Below, in pieces: positions 8,234 to 17,200 of a stretch of 64,000 nucleotides of DNA (position 1 is its first letter; every line of letters starts with the position of its first letter). A program made the translations under genes and the position numbers. Source of the DNA: UBA8337 sp963932545 (lineage in GTDB: Bacteria; Pseudomonadota; Alphaproteobacteria; RS24); NCBI GenBank assembly GCA_963932545.1, contig CAWVRH010000004.1:1-64000 (forward strand), written 5' to 3'. The notes under the pieces are model-generated. The model searched no databases. It saw only the letters and a program-made list of their open reading frames with translations, and was not told the origin of the DNA.

Positions 8234-9949
8234 ATGATTGAGTACACAAAAGATGTTGCGGATCGGGTTTTGCGGATTTTGCAAGCCAGTGGGCAGGTCG
8301 ATGCGGAGAAAATGAAAGAGGTCATGGTAGCCGCAGAATCGCGCTCGGGCCGCGCTTTAGCCATGATGATGCAAGAGCTCGTAGACGAAGAATTGGTCAT
8401 GAGCGTCTTGTCACGCGCCTATGCTTTGCGCCGTCGCAATATTTCGCCAGCCGATATCGCCCCGGATGCTTTGACCTCTATCCCAACGAAAATGATTACC
8501 GAAGAACACATTATTCCTTTCGCGCGCGAAGGTAGGTTTTTGCGGGTCGGCACGGTAGACCCCACAAAGGCTACTTTGGCCAATCAGATCAAAGCCATAA
8601 GCAATCAAAATGTTGAGTTTTTTCTAATCAAGCCAAGCGAATTTGAAGCCTGTATGGAAGCGCCCGAGGTGCATGAATTGGTGTTTGGCAAAGAAGAGGA
8701 AGCCAAACAAGCCGCGCCCGACCCCATGCCCAAAAAAGTCGTGCGTCGACGCTCGGCCTATGACATTGATGATCCGAAATTAGTGATCAAATTTGTCGAT
8801 GATATTTTGCAGCAATCGATTATTACCGATTCGTCTGACATTCATGTGGAGCCCTATCGCGAGGTTGCGCGGATCCGTTTTCGGGTCAATGGCGTGTTGG
8901 TGGTACAAGATCAATTCGCGGAATATCTGTTCCACAATTATCTCGCGGTTGTCACCCGTTTCAAAATTTTAGCCGATTGCGATATTTCCGAAAAGCGTCT
9001 GCCGCAAGATGGCGCGATTACCTTTAGAACCAACGATGACGAGGATGTGGATACCCGCTTTAATGTGTTGCCGGGCAAAAATGGCGAGCGCATTTGCATT
9101 CGCCTGCTGAAAGGCGATCCGTCGCTGTCGATTGATAAAATTGGCTTCAAAGAAAGTGATCTCGAAAAACTCAAAGAGGCGATTACCGCCCCCCAAGGCA
9201 TGGTGCTAGTTACGGGGCCGACGGGTTCGGGCAAAACCACCACGCTGTATGGCGCGCTGCAATATATCAATGACCCCGGCACGAATATTATGACGGCGGA
9301 AGACCCGGTGGAATATTACCTCGAGGGGTTGGGCCAAACCCAAGCCAATGAGAAAATCGGCCTGTCGTTCTCCTCCATCTTGCGCGCCTTCTTGCGCCAA
9401 GACCCGGAAGTTATTCTGGTAGGCGAAATTCGCGATACGGAGACTGTGGAGATTGCCGTGAAGGCAGCTTTGACGGGTCACCTTTTGCTGTCCACTTTGC
9501 ACACTAATGACGCCATCGCGACCATCTCGAGATTGCTCAATATGGGCGTCCCCAGCTTTATGATTTCAGCCGCCCTATCGTTAATTGTGGCGCAGCGTTT
9601 GGCGCGTAAAAACTGCCAAGAGTGCCTAATACCCGACGAGAGCGCCACGCCTGCGGCCTTGAAGTATGTTGGCTTTAGGGACGAAGAAATTGAAACTTTG
9701 CGTCCGCGTAAAGGTGGTGGGTGCGCGGTCTGCGAGGGCAGCGGCTATAAGGGCCGACAAGGTATTTACGAAGTGCTGCGAGTTACACCTGAGGTGGAAC
9801 AAGCTATTTTGAAGGCCGCTCAAGCTCCAGAGATTTTGGAAGCTGCACGGAAGGATAACTTCCTTACCATGCAAGAAGTTGGGCGAGACTTTTTGGCCGA
9901 TGGCGTGTTGTGCCTCGAAGAGTTCTCCCGCGTGTTGGTGGTGAGCTAA
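8234..9949 (+). CDS. pilB: PilB/GspE-family pilus assembly ATPase
   Basis: 571 residues. An N-terminal GspE-like domain occupies about residues 1-150. The ATPase core has Walker A GPTGSGKTTT near residue 328, an Asp box, Walker B ILVGEIRDTETVEIA near 395 and the His box HLLLSTLHTNDA. A tetracysteine zinc site, CQEC then CAVC about 50 residues later, is typical of GspE/PilB/MshE and absent from PilT. The enzyme powers extension of the pilus from the cytoplasm. A 43-base gap separates it from the PilP-like gene; the ATG has only a weak GAG ahead. The TAA is followed directly by the ATG of pilC. Confidence 0.93.
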   Translation: MIEYTKDVADRVLRILQASGQVDAEKMKEVMVAAESRSGRALAMMMQELVDEELVMSVLSRAYALRRRNISPADIAPDALTSIPTKMITEEHIIPFAREGRFLRVGTVDPTKATLANQIKAISNQNVEFFLIKPSEFEACMEAPEVHELVFGKEEEAKQAAPDPMPKKVVRRRSAYDIDDPKLVIKFVDDILQQSIITDSSDIHVEPYREVARIRFRVNGVLVVQDQFAEYLFHNYLAVVTRFKILADCDISEKRLPQDGAITFRTNDDEDVDTRFNVLPGKNGERICIRLLKGDPSLSIDKIGFKESDLEKLKEAITAPQGMVLVTGPTGSGKTTTLYGALQYINDPGTNIMTAEDPVEYYLEGLGQTQANEKIGLSFSSILRAFLRQDPEVILVGEIRDTETVEIAVKAALTGHLLLSTLHTNDAIATISRLLNMGVPSFMISAALSLIVAQRLARKNCQECLIPDESATPAALKYVGFRDEEIETLRPRKGGGCAVCEGSGYKGRQGIYEVLRVTPEVEQAILKAAQAPEILEAARKDNFLTMQEVGRDFLADGVLCLEEFSRVLVVS

Positions 9950-11182
9950 ATGACACATTACGCATATGCTGGGATTCAAAGTGGCAAGAAGGTCAAAGGC
10001 AAAATTGAAGCCACCTCTTTGGCACGTGCGCGCTCAGCGCTGCGCCAAAAGCGGGTTCGGATCAAGAATATCAAGGAGCTGAAAGACAAGAAAAAAGGCG
10101 CCATGGATATTGAGATTACTTGGGGGCCTTTTGGCAGTATTCCGGCTAAAGAAATCTTGATGTTCACCAAAAAACTATCCACCATGATACGCGCTGGCCT
10201 GCCTATTTTGGACAGTCTGATAATGGTGGCGGGGCAAACCAAAAACCCCAATATGAAACGCGCGGTTACCCAAATGGTGGAAGCGCTAAACGACGGTGTG
10301 CCGCTTTCCGATGCCTTTAAAAGGCAGAGCCGTCATTTTGATAACGTCTATCTCAACATGATTGAGGCCGGTGAAGTGTCTGGTATGCTCGACAAATTCA
10401 TTGACAAGCTGGTGGAAATTCTCGAGAAACAGCAGAAAATTAAGGCCGGCATTAAATCAGCGATGTTCTATCCGCTAACCCTGATTACCGTGTCGCTTGG
10501 CATCTCTATTTTCATGCTGACCAACGTGGTGCCGACCTTCCAAGAAATGTATGAAGGCATGGGTATTCAACTGCCTGGACCCACTCAAGCGATTGTTGAT
10601 GCCAGTGAGTGGATTGCCGATATTGGCAATGTGGCGGGCGTTTTTGGAACTGTGTTTGGCATCATTACGTTTCAAAACCTGATGACGAAATACGTCAAAC
10701 CTTACCGCACGGGCTGGCACGCCCTTCAGCTCAAGATGCCTATTTTTGGCGGCATTATTATGATGGCCGTGGTGGCGCGTTCGTCTTTGTTGATGGCTAA
10801 TTTATTTGCCGCCGGCGTGAGCGTTTTGGAAACTCTTAACGTGGCCTCCACTGTGACCACCAATACAATTTTCTTGAACGCTTTCGCGCGGGTAAAACGC
10901 GACGTGATGACGGGGGCTGAGCTTTCTAGCCTGTTTGCCAATGAAAAGGTTTTCCCAACCGAGCTATCGCAATTGATCGCTGTGGGAGAGCGCACGGGTA
11001 ATATGGAAGAAATGCTAAATTCGATTGCCAATTATTATGAGGAAGAATTCGACGCTTTGGTCGAGGGCCTATCTACGGTTATTGAGCCGGTGATGATTGT
11101 GTTCGTGGGTGGACTTGTTGGCATGATGGTTGTGGCGCTTTACTTGCCCATCTTCTCGGCGGGCGATTTGGCAGCCGGATAA
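9950..11182 (+). CDS. pilC: PilC/GspF-family inner-membrane platform protein
   Basis: 410 residues with the duplicated GspF domain. The first copy contains FTKKLSTMIRAGLPILDSL and the second SSLLMANLFAAGVSVLETL, each followed by a hydrophobic segment, and there is a last transmembrane helix near residues 375-400. YEEEFDALVEGLSTVIEPVM is the family C-terminal signature. The protein forms the platform on which PilB and PilT act. It is the last gene of the pilMN-O-P-B-C operon and begins directly after the pilB stop. The next gene is on the opposite strand. Confidence 0.93.
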   Translation: MTHYAYAGIQSGKKVKGKIEATSLARARSALRQKRVRIKNIKELKDKKKGAMDIEITWGPFGSIPAKEILMFTKKLSTMIRAGLPILDSLIMVAGQTKNPNMKRAVTQMVEALNDGVPLSDAFKRQSRHFDNVYLNMIEAGEVSGMLDKFIDKLVEILEKQQKIKAGIKSAMFYPLTLITVSLGISIFMLTNVVPTFQEMYEGMGIQLPGPTQAIVDASEWIADIGNVAGVFGTVFGIITFQNLMTKYVKPYRTGWHALQLKMPIFGGIIMMAVVARSSLLMANLFAAGVSVLETLNVASTVTTNTIFLNAFARVKRDVMTGAELSSLFANEKVFPTELSQLIAVGERTGNMEEMLNSIANYYEEEFDALVEGLSTVIEPVMIVFVGGLVGMMVVALYLPIFSAGDLAAG

Positions 11183-11188
11183 ATTGGT

Positions 11189-11425
11189 TCAAGCAGGATC
11201 GACAGGCACGCCCTCGCCACACCAATCGTCTTCAAAGGTGCGCGGCCAACTGGTGCCAGTGTCGATGTCATCGGGAACAATGCCAGGTTGGGGGGCTTTT
11301 CTGCGGCACAGACCCTCCGGTGTGCGGGTCGGTACCGATAGCATATGAGCGTCCCAAAACCGGCAGTGGCGGCAATGGACAATTGGCGTAGGTGCCACAG
11401 GGGCAGAAAAATCACTATCTTGCAT
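11189..11425 (-). CDS. Small four-cysteine protein of unknown function
   Basis: A 78-residue protein with the pattern CRHCRFWDAH, then GLCRRKAPQPG, then WPRTFEDDWCGEG. The spaced cysteines (CxxC, C, C), the conserved-looking tryptophans and the DDWCGE ending recall short uncharacterised bacterial proteins with a CxxCxFW...CRRxAPxP...DDWCGE layout, so I take it as a real gene rather than a shadow. It may be a zinc ribbon or bind a metal cluster; no function can be given. It lies alone between pilC and the moxR operon, convergent with pilC and divergent from moxR. Confidence 0.65.
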   Translation of the reverse strand: MQDSDFSAPVAPTPIVHCRHCRFWDAHMLSVPTRTPEGLCRRKAPQPGIVPDDIDTGTSWPRTFEDDWCGEGVPVDPA

Positions 11426-11524
11426 GGCATCAAATTGCTGGATGCATTACAAAAAAGCAAGATTGATTTTTTATATTGTAATGAAGCCCTATAAATTTAC
11501 TCAAATTGTGGTTTTGGAGTTTGT

Positions 11525-12466
11525 ATGAGTGCGACGCAAAAAGATGAAAACACGGCAACAACAGATTTAAACCAGCTCGCCAATGTAGTGGATGCTGTTT
11601 TGGTTAGCGTGCGGGACAAGAGAGCGCAAGTACGCCTTGCTTTGGCATCCATGTTATCTGGCGGCCATTTGCTGATTGAAGATGCGCCCGGCATGGGCAA
11701 AACAAGTCTGGCGCGCGCGCTGGGGCATCACTTGCAATTAAACTGGAGCCGCCTGCAATGCACCAATGACACCACGCCGTCGGATATTGTGGGGGTCAAT
11801 ATTTTTGATCCAAAATCGGGCGCGTTTGATTTTCGTCAAGGGCCGGTGTTTACACAAGTCCTGCTGGCGGATGAACTGAACCGCGCGCCATCAAAAAGCC
11901 AATCGGCTCTTTTGGAGGCCATGGCCGAGCGCCAAGTTACTGTGGATGGCACGAGTTTCGCCCTGCCAGCACCGTTTATTGTGATTGCGACCCAAAACCC
12001 CACCGAACAAATTGGCGTGTCGCCTTTGCCAGAATCGCAGCTCGACCGTTTCGCCGTGTCTTTTAGTCTGGGGCTACCGTCCAGCCAAGTGGAGGCCGAT
12101 ATTTTGCGCGACGCGCGCTCGGGCGAAGAAAACTTCGAACAGGGAACCCCGGTTTTACAAGCGGGGGCTTTTCATGCGCTGCAAAAGAAATGCTATGACA
12201 TTGATTTCTCTGACCCCATCATCACTTATCTGCAAGACTTGGTGGGGCAATTGCGCGCCTCTAGTTTGCCCAATTTATCGGTTCGGGCTTTGATGCAAAT
12301 CAAAGGGTTGGCGCAAGCCCATGCGATGATTGAGGGCCGCGACTTTTGTGTTCCGGAAGATATTCAAGCGGTGTTTGTGCCGGCGCTACAGCATCGCCTT
12401 GGCCCTGTTACGGGTGCCTCTTCCGCACTCTTAAGCGATGCTTTGCTGCAAGTGAGTGCGCCTTAG
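11525..12466 (+). CDS. MoxR-family AAA+ ATPase
   Basis: 313 residues of the compact MoxR type. Walker A is EDAPGMGKTSLARAL near residues 52-66, Walker B is LLADELNRAPSKSQSALLEAM, and sensor 1 is VIATQNPTEQIGVSPLPESQLDRF. These are all strongly typical of the family. MoxR ATPases act as chaperones and usually occur beside DUF58 proteins that carry a vWA-like fold, as happens here. The downstream order moxR-DUF58-transglutaminase is widely conserved, although the target process is not settled. A TTGGAG sequence lies five bases before the ATG. Confidence 0.93.
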   Translation: MSATQKDENTATTDLNQLANVVDAVLVSVRDKRAQVRLALASMLSGGHLLIEDAPGMGKTSLARALGHHLQLNWSRLQCTNDTTPSDIVGVNIFDPKSGAFDFRQGPVFTQVLLADELNRAPSKSQSALLEAMAERQVTVDGTSFALPAPFIVIATQNPTEQIGVSPLPESQLDRFAVSFSLGLPSSQVEADILRDARSGEENFEQGTPVLQAGAFHALQKKCYDIDFSDPIITYLQDLVGQLRASSLPNLSVRALMQIKGLAQAHAMIEGRDFCVPEDIQAVFVPALQHRLGPVTGASSALLSDALLQVSAP

Positions 12467-12479
12467 GGGGCGGTCATTT

Positions 12480-13505
12480 GTGAGCGATTTACCCCCCCGT
12501 CCTGCGAAAGCACGCGGGCCGAAATTTCGGCCCAGCTCGAAGCCGAGCGTTCGTCTGTCTTTGCCGGAACGCATAACGCGCGCGTTGGCGGCACGGCGCA
12601 AGCGTTGGCTTAAGGGCACTTGGCAAATACGCCAGTCCAATATTTTCATCCTCCCCAATCGCTTTGGTCTCTATGCAGGCTTTCTGGTGCTGGCCAGCTT
12701 TGCCATGGGGTATAAAGTACAAAATAATTTCATTCTGTTGGCTGTGATTTTTCTCTTTCTCGTCTTTATGCTGTCGTTGATTGCCAGCGTGCGAAATTTG
12801 CAAGGGCTGGAGATTGAGGCGGATGTGGCTCCCTATTATTTTGCTGGCGAGCGGCAATATATCCGCCTTGTTTTTCGTAAAAAACAGCCTGCCTTCAACC
12901 TCGCCTTACACACAGACACCGAGACAATAACGTTGGATATGTCGAGCGGCGCCACCAGCCTGATGGTGCCCGTTGGCAATTTTGAGCGCGGGGTGCATCC
13001 GATTGCGTCGATTAAAGTGCAAACGCTTTTCCCCTTTGGCATCGCCCGTGCCTGGAGTTGGATAAACCCGCCCGGAGATTTGGTGGTGGCACCAAAGCCA
13101 AAAGAATATGCGCCCGCGCGATATCCGCGAGGCAATCCCGCTATGGCTTCGGCCTCAGATAAAAAACGTCAGCAGAATAATTTTGCCGATGAGTTGGGCG
13201 ATTTACGTGACTATCAAGATAGCGACCCTCCCGCCCGTATTGACTGGAAACGGTATGCGGCCACTCGCGAAACTATGGTGCGCGAACATGGGCTCGATAC
13301 CCAAGGCGAAGTGTTATTGCGCCAGCCCCAAGGCTCGCTAGAGGCGGCATTGTCTTATTTGTCTGGTGGCCTGCGAGTTGCCGAACGGATGGGCGCGCCC
13401 GCGCGGATGATGTTGCAAGGGGGCGAAAGCCAAAACGCTGACTATGCGGTCTATGACACGCCAACCCGAGAGCAGGCTTATTATGCCCTTGCCCGCGCAA
13501 ACTAG
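12480..13505 (+). CDS. DUF58-domain protein
   Basis: 341 residues from a GTG at 12480, chosen because AGGGGG lies nine bases ahead; the in-frame GTG at 12456 overlaps moxR. Two adjacent transmembrane helices span about residues 60-105 (FGLYAGFLVLASFAMGY and the next hydrophobic stretch). The DUF58 core holds FPFGIARAW and the family block DELGDLRDYQDSDPPARIDWKRYAATRE. Members work with MoxR ATPases. The end overlaps the next gene by about 23 bases. Confidence 0.88.
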   Translation: MSDLPPRPAKARGPKFRPSSKPSVRLSLPERITRALAARRKRWLKGTWQIRQSNIFILPNRFGLYAGFLVLASFAMGYKVQNNFILLAVIFLFLVFMLSLIASVRNLQGLEIEADVAPYYFAGERQYIRLVFRKKQPAFNLALHTDTETITLDMSSGATSLMVPVGNFERGVHPIASIKVQTLFPFGIARAWSWINPPGDLVVAPKPKEYAPARYPRGNPAMASASDKKRQQNNFADELGDLRDYQDSDPPARIDWKRYAATRETMVREHGLDTQGEVLLRQPQGSLEAALSYLSGGLRVAERMGAPARMMLQGGESQNADYAVYDTPTREQAYYALARAN

Positions 13506-15510
13506 TCCGCTCAGCCACCGCGCGATCGCGGTTATGGCACGTTTTTTGCCGGGCACGGCGGAAGCCCACCTCACGGCTCTCTTATTATATGCCGCTGCTT
13601 TGCCAATCGCGATATCGCTCACACTGATGACGGATTGGCGGGCTTTTTTATTATACACCGCCATGTGGCCGGTCGCTTTGATGCCCCGTAATCGCTGGCG
13701 CACGGCATTGATTGTGGTGCTTGCGCCTTTGGTGATGGCGATATTGGCGCAGTGGGTGCGCCCGCCTCAGGCCGGATTTTTTATGCTGATGGTTTTGGTT
13801 TTATCGGCGTGCGAGCAAGTTCAAGAAGACGGGCGCCCAGGAGCCTTCAATATTATTGGGCTCATTTTCCCAGCCCTTTGCGTCATGGTATTATCGGCCA
13901 ACGTGTTTGTATTTTTGCTGCTGCTGGTGAGCGTCATTTTTTACATTGGCGTCTTCACCTTGCGCATCAATGGCATGCCGTTGTCGGGGTTACGCATCCG
14001 ATTGCTGCCTATTATCTTGGCGCTCAGCGGGTCTTTGTTTTTTGCCATCGCCGCTTTTATTCTTATGCCGCGCATCAATGCCAGCGCCTTGCCGGGGTTC
14101 CAGCAAGAAGACGCCTCTAGCGGCGTGGGCGACGAGTTGGACATGGGGCGTTTTTCCAATGTCATTTTAAACAGAGAAGATGCGTTTCGCGCGTTTGTGC
14201 CAAAGCCTCTGGCGTCGCAAGACCTATATTGGCGCGTGCATGTCTTAACCCAAATGAAAGGCGCGCGTTGGGTGCGCGACCCGCGCGCCAATTTGACCCG
14301 TGGCCTACCAGATTTCACCGCAAAATTGAACGCGGTTTCGAGCCCCATCACCTATAAGGTTCGCCACGCCGAAGCCGCTCCAAAATGGCACCCCGTATTG
14401 GGAGTGCCCACGCGGGGAGCCATCGATAGGGAAGCCATGTTGAACCCGCAAGGCGAGTTTGTGCCGATAAAACCGTCTTCGGTGTTAAGCCAGCAGGTCG
14501 ACATGCGCGCTGCGCTGGATAATCCTTATCAGGCGAGCCAAATTGGCGAGACGCGCATTGAGGGGCAAGAAAAAATGGCCACTTGGGCGCGCAAGCGGTT
14601 TGGCGAGCTTGGCTCACGAGAGGCCTTTGCGCGCCAGTTGCTGGAGCGGTTTCGTACCGAAGGGTATGGCTATACCTTGTCGCCGCCAAAACTGGAGGGC
14701 GCAGACAGCAAGAAATTAGACGCGTTTTTCTTCACCACAAAAGTGGGCTACTGCAGTCACTATGCCATTGCGATGGCCACCGCATTGCGCGCGGCTGGCA
14801 TCCCCGCCAATGTGATTATTGGCTATACGGGCGGCGAGTGGAATGGGTTTGGCGGCTATTACCGCGTTCGCCAATCCGATGCCCATGCTTGGGTGGAGGC
14901 TGAAATGGCGCCGGGTGAATGGCAACGCTTTGACCCCACTCAAGTTGTGCCCGATGCGCGGATGCAATTTAACTCGCGCCAAATGGTGGCCTCTAGCATT
15001 GCCAACCAAAAAGGCTGGCGGGGCAGTTTGGCGCGCGGCGCACAGCGCTTAGATGCTTTCGTCACGCGCTTGAATAGCGACATTGTTCTCTATGATGAAG
15101 CGGCGCGCCAAGAACTCTTGTCGGGCAGTTTTCTCGGGCGGCTGATTTCCTTCGTCACTTTTTGGCTGTTCGCCAGTGCCGCCCTTGTGGTGCCGCTGGT
15201 CATCTGGCGTTGGTGGATGCGCCGCGACCCGCTGCTTCGCCTCGATCAGAAGTTTTCAAAACTTGGCGCCAAGCAGGGTGTGGAACGCCAAATCTACGAG
15301 GGACGATTGGCCTATGCGGCGCGTTGGAAAAACGCGCATCCAAATATGCCAGAAACCCAAGCGGCCAATATTGAGGGCTGCGCAAGGTTGCTTTGTGAGA
15401 TGGTGTTTAAACTGGATCCGGCAGGCAAGACGCCAGAATCACGCGCTGACGTGCGGCACCGGATTGCAGCCTATTTACGCGCTATTCAGCGCCATAAGGT
15501 TAAATCTTAA
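13483..15510 (+). CDS. TgpA-like membrane transglutaminase (DUF3488 + transglutaminase core)
   Basis: 675 residues from the ATG at 13483, which has GAGAGCAGG seven bases upstream; ATGs at 13444 and 13453 lack such a site. Six or so N-terminal transmembrane helices form the DUF3488-like part. The periplasmic transglutaminase-like core follows, with Cys in GYCSHYAIAMATALR, His in SDAHAWVEAEM and Asp in WQRFDPTQVV as the papain-like triad. A final membrane helix near residue 560 and a cytoplasmic DUF4129-like tail complete it. This is the third member of the MoxR-DUF58-transglutaminase operon. The 3' end overlaps the convergent phosphatase gene by 11 bases. Confidence 0.88.
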   Translation: MPLPAQTSPLSHRAIAVMARFLPGTAEAHLTALLLYAAALPIAISLTLMTDWRAFLLYTAMWPVALMPRNRWRTALIVVLAPLVMAILAQWVRPPQAGFFMLMVLVLSACEQVQEDGRPGAFNIIGLIFPALCVMVLSANVFVFLLLLVSVIFYIGVFTLRINGMPLSGLRIRLLPIILALSGSLFFAIAAFILMPRINASALPGFQQEDASSGVGDELDMGRFSNVILNREDAFRAFVPKPLASQDLYWRVHVLTQMKGARWVRDPRANLTRGLPDFTAKLNAVSSPITYKVRHAEAAPKWHPVLGVPTRGAIDREAMLNPQGEFVPIKPSSVLSQQVDMRAALDNPYQASQIGETRIEGQEKMATWARKRFGELGSREAFARQLLERFRTEGYGYTLSPPKLEGADSKKLDAFFFTTKVGYCSHYAIAMATALRAAGIPANVIIGYTGGEWNGFGGYYRVRQSDAHAWVEAEMAPGEWQRFDPTQVVPDARMQFNSRQMVASSIANQKGWRGSLARGAQRLDAFVTRLNSDIVLYDEAARQELLSGSFLGRLISFVTFWLFASAALVVPLVIWRWWMRRDPLLRLDQKFSKLGAKQGVERQIYEGRLAYAARWKNAHPNMPETQAANIEGCARLLCEMVFKLDPAGKTPESRADVRHRIAAYLRAIQRHKVKS

Positions 15511-17191
15511 ACTTCAAATCTAGGCGGTTTTTGCCATTGTCGTGCCACCAATTTGCCGACTCGGTAATCTCGAGAATAAAGTGTGTGCCCAATCCGCCTT
15601 CGCGTAATTCACCCAAGTCTCTTGGTTTCACTTTATCCAAATCAATCAAGGGCGCGGTATCGGTAAGGGTAATGTTTAAGAAGCCACCGCTGATATAGCC
15701 ACCAATCTCAATGTGTCCGGTCATGCCCTCTGGGAAAGCGTGGCGGATGATGTTTTGGGTGGCCTCGTCGATCGCTAAATTGACGTTCGTGATAATGGAT
15801 TCGGCGGGGGTGTTGCTCAGGGTTCGTTCAACTTCGCGCCGCAAACGCCGCAACTCTGGCACTTCATTTAGAATAGAGAGGCTGAATAAAAGTTCTTCGC
15901 CTGCCAGCGATGGCTCTACGATGGTGGCTTGCAGGCGGGCGGATGGTGTTTTCATGGGCGGACACCCCAAACCCAAAACCGTCAAATCATCTGGCAAGGT
16001 AACGGCTTTGCGTTGCACAATCTCAACCGTATGCTCGACTTGCAGTTGGACGGGTATATCCATCTGCTCGGCCAAGACCGTTGCTAATTTTGTAGCGCCC
16101 AGCATTTGGCCGTTAATCTCAGCTTCGGTGATACCGTCGGAATAGCAGAAAAACCGGCACTCGGTTAAGTCATGCGTCTCGATGACAATGTCGCCCGCTT
16201 CAAAATCTAGAATGCCGAGTGGCTGCAAGCTGGCTTCCACATAGCTAAAGCTTTGATTGGCATTCAACAGGAGGCCGGGCTCGTGGCCAGCGTTGCAACA
16301 TTGCATGATATGCGTATCTGGATGATACCGGCCGATGATGGCGGTAGCGAACATGCCGTTAAAGGCGGTCTCCACCAGTTCCATATTCATCCGCGCGGCC
16401 AGCTCATCCACATCGGGCTGTTCACGGCTCATCGAGCGGAATAAAGAGATGGTCTTTGCCATCACAAGCGCGGCGTCGGTTCCTTTGCCGGATACATCGG
16501 CCATGCAGAAATACAGGTAATCGCCGCGCATGACATAATCATATAGGTCGCCCGAGACGCCTTTTTTGGGAATATTGACGCCGTGAACAAACTCATATTG
16601 AGCGTCGGGAAACAGGCTTTCTTGCACGCGCGAGGCCATGGCCAAGTCGCGTTTGAAGCCGTCGGCCTCTACCATGCGGCTGGCCATATGGGAATTGGCC
16701 AAGGCGAGGGCGGCGCTTTTGCCGTAGACGGAAACAAGGGAGGCGTCTTCATCGCTGAATAATTTTCCGTCCAACCGGTTGATCAGTTGCAAAGCCCCAT
16801 ATTGGCGACCATTGCCAGACACGGGGACGCAAATCATAGATTTGGTTTCAAACCCTGTTTTAGCATCAATGGCACCAGTAAAATCATCGTCCAGCGAGGT
16901 ATCGGACACAAAACGCAGAGTATCGCTTTGGGTTACCGCACCAACAATCCCTGCCGTGGCAGGAATTTCGAGACCGGTGATATCGGTAGGCCCAATACAG
17001 GCCTCACATTTCAAAATGGCGCGGTCTTCATGCAGGTAGAAAAAACTAGCAGCTTCGGCCCCAATTTGAGTGCGAATATAATCTAGCCCCTCATATAAGG
17101 TCTGCGACATGTCCGAACTGGAGGCAAAGGCCGACATCATCCGATAAATAATATCGAGTGGCTGTGTGATTTCTTTCGTGACGTCTTTCAT
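15500..17191 (-). CDS. GAF - PP2C (SpoIIE/RsbU type) phosphatase - HATPase (RsbW-like) regulator
   Basis: 563 residues with three domains. A GAF sensor spans about residues 15-170 (VPVSGNGRQYGALQLINRLDG). A PP2C-type SpoIIE phosphatase covers about 190-390 (FCMADVSGKGTDAALVMA, CNAGHEPGLL, YSDGITEAE), with metal-binding Asp residues visible. A C-terminal histidine-kinase-like ATPase of the anti-sigma type holds the N box DEATQNIIRHAFPEG and the G box REGGLGTHFILEI. Phosphatase and serine-kinase activities therefore sit in one chain, which could act on the STAS protein made from the gene just upstream (9-base gap). It overlaps the end of the convergent transglutaminase gene. The regulated target is not known from the window. 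Confidence 0.88.
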   Translation of the reverse strand: MKDVTKEITQPLDIIYRMMSAFASSSDMSQTLYEGLDYIRTQIGAEAASFFYLHEDRAILKCEACIGPTDITGLEIPATAGIVGAVTQSDTLRFVSDTSLDDDFTGAIDAKTGFETKSMICVPVSGNGRQYGALQLINRLDGKLFSDEDASLVSVYGKSAALALANSHMASRMVEADGFKRDLAMASRVQESLFPDAQYEFVHGVNIPKKGVSGDLYDYVMRGDYLYFCMADVSGKGTDAALVMAKTISLFRSMSREQPDVDELAARMNMELVETAFNGMFATAIIGRYHPDTHIMQCCNAGHEPGLLLNANQSFSYVEASLQPLGILDFEAGDIVIETHDLTECRFFCYSDGITEAEINGQMLGATKLATVLAEQMDIPVQLQVEHTVEIVQRKAVTLPDDLTVLGLGCPPMKTPSARLQATIVEPSLAGEELLFSLSILNEVPELRRLRREVERTLSNTPAESIITNVNLAIDEATQNIIRHAFPEGMTGHIEIGGYISGGFLNITLTDTAPLIDLDKVKPRDLGELREGGLGTHFILEITESANWWHDNGKNRLDLKFKI

Positions 17192-17200
17192 CCGGCTAGC

